Part shown: positions 58,466-64,000 of the stretch, piece after piece
Numbering within the stretch: position 1 is the stretch's first letter
Layout: each line of letters opens with the position of its first letter
Origin: Sesamum alatum
Taxonomy: Eukaryota; Streptophyta; Magnoliopsida; Lamiales; Pedaliaceae
Length of the DNA: 64,000 bases
Assembly: GCA_034509735.1 (NCBI GenBank)
Contig: JACGWO010000012.1
Coordinates: forward strand, 7,314,367-7,378,366
Direction: 5' to 3'
Translations under genes and position numbers: made by a program
Notes under the pieces: generated by a model
What the model was told of the DNA's origin: nothing
What the model saw: the letters and a program-made list of their open reading frames with translations, nothing else
The model's database searches: none

Positions 58466-60311
58466 CTTTGATGATCTGATCTCGTCTGTCAATGCAATTT
58501 TTCATACAAACTTACTCAGAAAATTCAACATTCCTGCCTACCTAGCTAGAATCCAGATCATCAACAATATGTACAAGTTATACATGATTTTGAAAAACTT
58601 ACCTATCTAATATATTTAGACTGGATCGCAGAGATGGAGAGGGAGAGGGAGAGAGGGAGAGGGGGTGGGGTTAGTGTTGTTGGGATTGAAAGGCAATTAG
58701 GTCAGAAGTGCAGTGGATGGAGGACCAAAAAAGAAGAAAAGATTGGAGAAGAGAAGATAGAGAGAGAGAGAGAGAGAGAGAGATGGAGGGAAGAGAAAGC
58801 AAAAATAATAATATAAAAAGTAGAAAAAGAAGGAAAGGGTCTCTAATAACACGGACATCAATTATATACATATCAGTCCCCACTCTTCTTTAACATTTAA
58901 TCCCTTCCTCCTCACGCGCCTTTCACACCATCCCTCCCTCCCTCCTCAATTCAACTTACAAATTACTCCAAATATATTCAATTCAAAAATTGCATTTTCC
59001 ACTTCTAATTATACTTGTTATTTTACCAAATCCCAAAATTGACTTTTATTTGTATATATGAAATGTTGTGCCAAATATAATACTAATTTGCAACATAAAA
59101 AATTCAAATTAAAACTATGTTTACCTCTTCTAGGTTGGTAAGAGTTGGGGGTGAGAATGGGCAATTAGAATGAAGAATGAAGGGGAAAATAGAAAGGAAA
59201 AAAATATTTACGGATATATACTTGGGAAGTGGGATGGAAATGTTGTATAATTGTAAAACGTAATTGTAGAAAATGTATTTCATTTTTTATCCTTAAAAGT
59301 TAAAGTGAGAAGGGTTGTCTTGAGCACGCGCAGGCAAGGAGGGTGATGTTGTCACGGGCGGACATTATTGGTGTTTGCCATGGGTCTTGGTATGTGAGAA
59401 ACAAAGGAATTCGGCCTCAGGAAATGCAAGTATTTACAAAAAGACCAAAGGGATGGATACTAATACAAAGTGAGGTCAGTGAGTGGGTGTTTGAGCCGTG
59501 GGGCATGGGGGGTAGCTGATGCTGATGCAGAGAGCCGGAGGTCGGATAATAGCAGTAAGTTAAGTTTTGGTGGGCAGTCGCAGATGGATTGGCACTGGGC
59601 CAATCCCAGGCTCGTGATAATCACCCTCTCATCTCTCACCATTTTTTTGAATATTCAAACAAGTAACCAAATGCATCTTTTCCAAAAGCACTTATTTTTG
59701 TATTCCAACATTACATCTTTACACCACTATTTGTTTCATATAAAAATACAAGAGCATATCTGGCAAAGTATAATTAAGGTAAAGCTGTCCTGTCTCCAAC
59801 TTGTATCTTTTTTGACCACAAAGTCATATCCATGCCCACTACAACTCACATGGGTCTCTGTGCCTCACTATGTTGGGTTACTACTTACTACTTGTACTTT
59901 GTATAGATAGAAGATAGACGGACCTTTGCTCTGTCTCTCTGCTAACTGCCAGCCTGGTACCCCACTTTTGATCAAGATCATGTGGAATCCCAGCCAGCTT
60001 CATTTCAATTTTCAACAACAACTATTCACTCACTCACTCTCTAACTGGAGCATGAAATTCTTGGAGGCAGTGAAACAACCAAATTAGTTTTTCTTTCAAC
60101 ACTTTTTTGCAGTGAAACATTCATTTGCTACCAAATATTAAACTTTTAACCAAATCAACTCCACATGAGAATGCTACAAACTCTAGAATTACACAAAAGC
60201 AAACTCTAGAATTATCACAAGCTTCACTCACAACACTGACCCTATTGACTGATTGAAAAAGGAACCCCAAACTGTGTACAAAAATTGCCACAGGGCCAGG
60301 TTACAACTGCA
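58466..60311. other. RRM gene promoter region and intergenic DNA
   Basis: Purine-rich repeats (GAGAGGGAGAGG at 58635, (GA)n at 58759-58782) lie 170-320 bases before the RRM start codon and read as CT-rich leader or promoter sequence on the minus strand. From 58900 to 60310 no gene is seen. The frame at 59470-59910 is not conserved-looking. Confidence 0.45.
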
Positions 60312-63120
60312 CTATTCCACGTCTTCATGATAAAGATGCAGTCCAAGCCCAAAGCGAGCACAAGCTCGACGAAATGCCATTGCTTCTGCCTTCTGCACAG
60401 GATCCCCATACCCTGGTTCACCAATTGAAGCAGTCCCTGTCGATTCCCGAAATATCTACTTCATATGGAAACAATCCAATCATAAGTTTGTCCCACATTT
60501 CTTCTTCTTCTCTAGTTTTAGGATCAGCTTATATAAACAAGACATGGCAGAGAATTTGCCTAATAACAACCTTGTCCAAAATACTTTTAACACAGGTGAA
60601 ACAATCTCGTAATTCTTGTGTTCAGAGTTAACTTGGAAAGAGATGGTGAGCAGGAGTGTGCATTTAGATGGTATGGTATGACTTTTAGCAGGTAAATTTA
60701 TTTTAATTCCCGACTTTTGATTTCGACTTCAAAATAGTCCTTGTCTTTTCAACTCACTTCAAATTAGTCGCTCCAATGGGTAACTTTCCCGTATTACTCT
60801 AACAAAACTCTCCTTTTCTTTTTCTTCAGAAAATCATTATTATTCTTTTCATTTTTAGTTACAATTTGGTCCTTCTATTTTTAAACTTAAAAAAATGTAA
60901 CCGTTTTAATTGGAATGATTTATCATTAGTCAATTATTCAGATTATAACTTGATTAATAATATATTAACATAATTTTTTGTGAATTTAATTAACTTATTG
61001 AATTTTTCAAACCAAAAAACATTTGAATAAATAAGTTGGAGAAATAGGTTTGAATAAAAAGATAGAGCAAAAATATTTAAACAAAAAAACTTCTAAAATT
61101 AGAACATATATAAGAAATAAGTTTGTTAAGTAAATTGTTGAAGAATGGGGTATTTAAACCCCTTATTCATTCAGGCATTCTTTTATTGGGAAAAATTAAA
61201 ATACCTATTATTTTCTAAGTTTGAGTATGAGGGACCAAATTGCAATAAAAAAATAGAAAATGAAGACAAATGATTTTCTGTAAAAAAAAAAAAAAAAAGA
61301 AAAGTTTTGTAGTGTAATAAGGGAAAACTACCTGCTGGAGAGACTAATTTGAAATGAGTTGAAAAGACGGGGACTATTTTGAAGTTGAATTTGAATGTCG
61401 GGGACAAAAATGAATTTTACCCGACTTTTAGCAGTCTGCTCAACGGTCATCACCTAACTGACACATTAGGAGAATTATTTCGTGAAGACATCAACTTAGC
61501 TCACATGAAGGCACCATGCACCCACAAGTTCAGTAAAACTCTAAAACACACTAAATACACAAAAGACAATTTGAATGGAAAAAAACAAGAACAAAATAAG
61601 ATAAGAGAATTGTGCACTCTCAGGTCTAAAGTAAATCGATTCTTCATTGCCAGGTTAGTATAATTGGGTAGTCTTCACTATATTCTGACCTTGCTACTAA
61701 TAAAACTATTAGAGTTTTAAACATATCATCTACACGCGCAAGACAAAAACGTATACTTAGCACATAAAGGAAAGAGCATACCTCTGCATCAGTCCCATAA
61801 AGTGTTACACGATAAACAACAGATACAGATTTCGCATCAGCTGAATAAGTTATGCTGCGGACCTCACCAGACCATTCTGCAGGCACAAAGGAGTTGAATA
61901 CCTTTGAGTGCACCATTGAAGTCAGATTTTGGTCACTTAGTGTTACAAAACTAGAATGATCTCTAGCATACCTGGTGCATGTAAGTTCATAATCCGATTG
62001 ACTATGTGCCTGCAAAGAATAGAAGTTGATAGAAGCATGATATTGTCCTCTTAGGAAAACGAAAAATTCTCAAGTGAAATGGATACAGATGAAGAATGTG
62101 TTTTTAACAGAAATCTAAAGGATTATGAATTAAGCTCTTTCCTGGTAATGAGCAGGCATGTGATACATTGGGAACGACAAAGACAAATATGTCATCTCCC
62201 ATGCAGGTGCATAGAGCTATAACAAAGTAAAGAATAGATAACCAGACCAGCCACTACTTCAGTTGTTCTATTTCTCATGGGAGGCATTTGCAATGAATCA
62301 CTTTTACTAATTTGTTTGATGCTAAAAATCCTATTAGTTTAAAATGATGACATCCTAGTACAGAATTGATAAACACAATGTCAAAGACTTTACCTTTTCC
62401 CCTTGTACAGGAGATGTGGCTCATTTGTTCCGAGAGCACAGTTCTAGAAAAACAAAAACTACAAATAAAAAGAAAACTGAACAAAAAACTACTTGGTACT
62501 ATAAATGGCAAAACTTCTACTTACACCAAGTGTTTTCACACCAAATGCCGAGAATAATGCGACGCTATCAATTCTAGTTATGAAATAATACTCGCAATTT
62601 GGTCCTGACACCCGATATATATATAGGTAAGTGTTTTGGTCCCTCAATGCGGAAGTTGTCATATTGGAGACTGTAAAACAAAAGCTCGTAATACAAATAA
62701 ATTGACAGAAGCTGATACCCTCACCCCCCAAACAGTCTTAGGTGCACAAGAATCAACCACTATAGATGGAGTCGCCATATGACATACCCAGACATGAATA
62801 GAATTATACAAAGAGAGAAGGTGAGAGGAAAACCAGGGGATGTATTTGACTGAGACGCCAGTAGGTTCCGTGCGGAGCCTGAGGAGGGATTCCGGCACTT
62901 TCTTGTTCAATTCTTTGAGAATATGGGAAAGAGGTCGGCTTATTCCCGAGATGGGGACGTCATCTTCAAGTCCAACATTTGTTTCTTGCTGCAGTTTAGT
63001 ACTGTTAAGAGGAGAGGAGGAAGAAGAAGAAAAGGAAAAGGGTTTTGCGGAGAAAAGACGACGGTGCAACCGCAAACAATAACTTTTAGCAAAATTTGAC
63101 AAGGAACTAGTGCCTGCCAT
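60312..63120 (-). CDS. ODB1: organellar RAD52-like single-strand DNA-binding protein (ODB1 type)
   Basis: Four exons on the minus strand join in phase: 63120-62834, 62009-61972, 61876-61782 and 60455-60312, giving about 187 residues. In plants these short RAD52-like proteins bind single-stranded DNA, anneal complementary strands and support homologous repair of organellar DNA. The N-terminus (LSNFAKSYCLRLHRRLFSAK, then a Ser run) is a typical mitochondrial presequence. The RAD52-like core reads PISGISRPLSHILKELNKKV, SVKYIPWHIVNRIMNLHAPE, WSGEVRSITYSADAKSVSVV, YRVTLYGTDAEIFRESTGT and PVQKAEAMAFRRACARFGLG, ending LHLYHEDVE. The mitochondrial rather than plastid assignment follows from the presequence look only. 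Intron 3 (60456-61781) contains a short Mutator-type element. Confidence 0.92.
60680..61433. mobile_element. short Mutator-type element with terminal inverted repeats
   Basis: The element spans about 60691-61422 and lies in intron 3 of ODB1. Identical 11-base flanks GACTTTTAGCA occur at 60680-60690 and 61423-61433. Inverted arms of about 120 bases match well: left GGTAAATTTATTTTAATTCC and TTCAAAATAGTCC, right (inverted) GGGTAAAATTCATTTTTGTC and TTCAAAATAGTCC, then TCTTTTCAACTCA and TTCAAATTAGTC in both. The internal part is AT-rich without coding capacity. Confidence 0.8.
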
Positions 63121-63676
63121 CTCTGCTCTACTCCGCCTAAAGGTTTACCCTTAAAACCCCAAAACCACTTGTGAGGAAAATGGCGGAGGGGTTGGCGACT
63201 TTCATATTCTTTCAGTTTCAGTTTGCCCCCTCGTATTCTAGGATATTCCTACTTGCCTTGGTCACTCTAGTCTAATCTAATGTAATAACTAATACGTCGT
63301 CTCTGACAAATTTACACATCAGAAATAGCGTTTTTGTTGCTTATCGGGTTGAATAGTTTAATCACATTGGATGGAGAATGGGCTAATAAGTGGTATCATT
63401 ATATTGTGAAAATTGGGCCAAGGACCTAAAATCATTTTTATTTGGGCTTCAAGACAATCACAATTTTCTTGTCTATTAAAACTGTTTGGGTGTATAGCCA
63501 GCGCTTTATCGCTGTCGAATTGCGCATTATGTTAAGCTAATCGGTATAAGGCCCCCAATTATACAAGTTGTCAGTCACAAACTAACAACCCTTATTCTTC
63601 TTCCAATTACAATATTAAAAGTAGTAGTGAATTAATTAACAGTAATGTAGAATATCCCATTATTTGAAATGATTGA
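63121..63676. other. intergenic, nothing recognised
   Basis: It includes the ODB1 promoter side (right of 63120) and the probable 3' UTR of the GDSL gene. No TATA box is evident for ODB1. Confidence 0.4.
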
Positions 63677-64000
63677 TCAGGAGAAATTAATAAGAGCCAA
63701 TTGTTGAACGTTGATGGGATGGACGTCAGAGGGAGGACCGGCGTAAGCCCTGTGAGCAAGGATAGCATCAACAGCTTGTGTGGGATGGAAAGCATCCCAG
63801 AAGACATACTGATTCCTGTTGGAACATGGAGGAACCCAGGGCATGCAGGTTATCGCACCTTGATTCCTCCCTATCCCACAACATCCTCTGTCAACCACCT
63901 TGAACCCGTATCTCTCTGGATTGTTCAATATGTCCCCAATTGCAGCGTAACTGTTGCCGTAGACGAACATGGAACCTGGATGTGTGCCGTTGTTCATAAT
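63677..64000 (-). CDS. GDSL esterase/lipase, C-terminal part (runs off window)
   Basis: The last exon, about 107 residues, ends at a stop at 63677-63679. It matches the C-terminal half of plant GDSL lipases: MFVYGNSYAAIGDILNNPER, YGFKV-DRGCCGIGRNQGAI, CMPWVPPCSNRNQYVFWDAF and HPTQAVDAILAHRAYAG. Block V with the catalytic Asp and His (DAFHPT) is intact. The Ser-bearing GDS block and the secretion signal lie beyond the right edge. Members are usually secreted hydrolases acting on lipids or cell-wall esters; substrate is not predictable from this part. Confidence 0.9.
   Translation of the reverse strand: MMNNGTHPGSMFVYGNSYAAIGDILNNPERYGFKVVDRGCCGIGRNQGAITCMPWVPPCSNRNQYVFWDAFHPTQAVDAILAHRAYAGPPSDVHPINVQQLALINFS

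Noticed and set aside
53547..58790. CRISPR-like or regulatory array from the many short repeats
   Set aside because: These are simple dinucleotide microsatellites of a plant genome, without spacers.
59470..59910. 146-codon plus-strand frame
   Set aside because: Low-complexity and AT-rich in its second half, with no motif, promoter or splice support.

Overview
The window reads as nuclear DNA of a dicot, probably woody, plant. Genes are split by GT-AG introns, intergenic DNA is AT-rich, and there are many microsatellites and plant-type transposons. The recognisable proteins are plant types: a Whirly protein, a RAD52-like organellar protein, a phytolongin, a sucrose-phosphate synthase, plant mobile domain sequence and GDSL lipase. 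I cannot name the species. I rebuilt exon structures by hand by joining reading frames at GT-AG sites and checking that phase is kept; no alignment was run.

Left part (1-9.9 kb) is accessory. It holds the tail of a GRF zinc-finger gene with a frame break, two tandem two-exon Myb/SANT-like genes on the plus strand, a decayed PIF/Harbinger transposon on the minus strand (its Myb/SANT partner protein plus a DDE transposase), an unrecognised 205-codon frame and a scrap of Copia gag.

Middle part (10-28.3 kb) is genic. It has a complete eIF2D gene (+), a tRNA-like SINE candidate, a family-C-like sucrose-phosphate synthase gene (+) whose glycosyltransferase half is intact but whose phosphatase-like half is frame-broken, and a complete 11-coding-exon coiled-coil gene (-) of unknown function.

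From about 28.4 to 33.3 kb lies a broken Mutator-like element carrying a dead transposase tail-to-tail with a dead plant mobile domain (MAIN/MAIL1-type) gene, framed by GC-rich palindromic inverted repeats.

Right part (33.4-64 kb) is genic again: GDPD4-like phosphodiesterase (+), a DUF2062 membrane protein (+), a RING-H2 ATL-like ligase (+), a frame-broken phytolongin (+), mitochondrial Whirly WHY2 (-), an RRM protein of the ARP1/RBM24-38 type (-), organellar RAD52-like ODB1 (-) and the 3' end of a GDSL lipase (-). Two short non-autonomous Mutator-type elements with clear target-site duplications lie here, one of them inside an intron of the RRM gene.

Eight rebuilt genes (about 2,300 codons) contain no frame error. 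Frame breaks are confined to the transposons, the GRF fragment, SPS exon 12 and the phytolongin. This argues for real decay there rather than generally poor sequence, although single-base errors at individual sites cannot be excluded.
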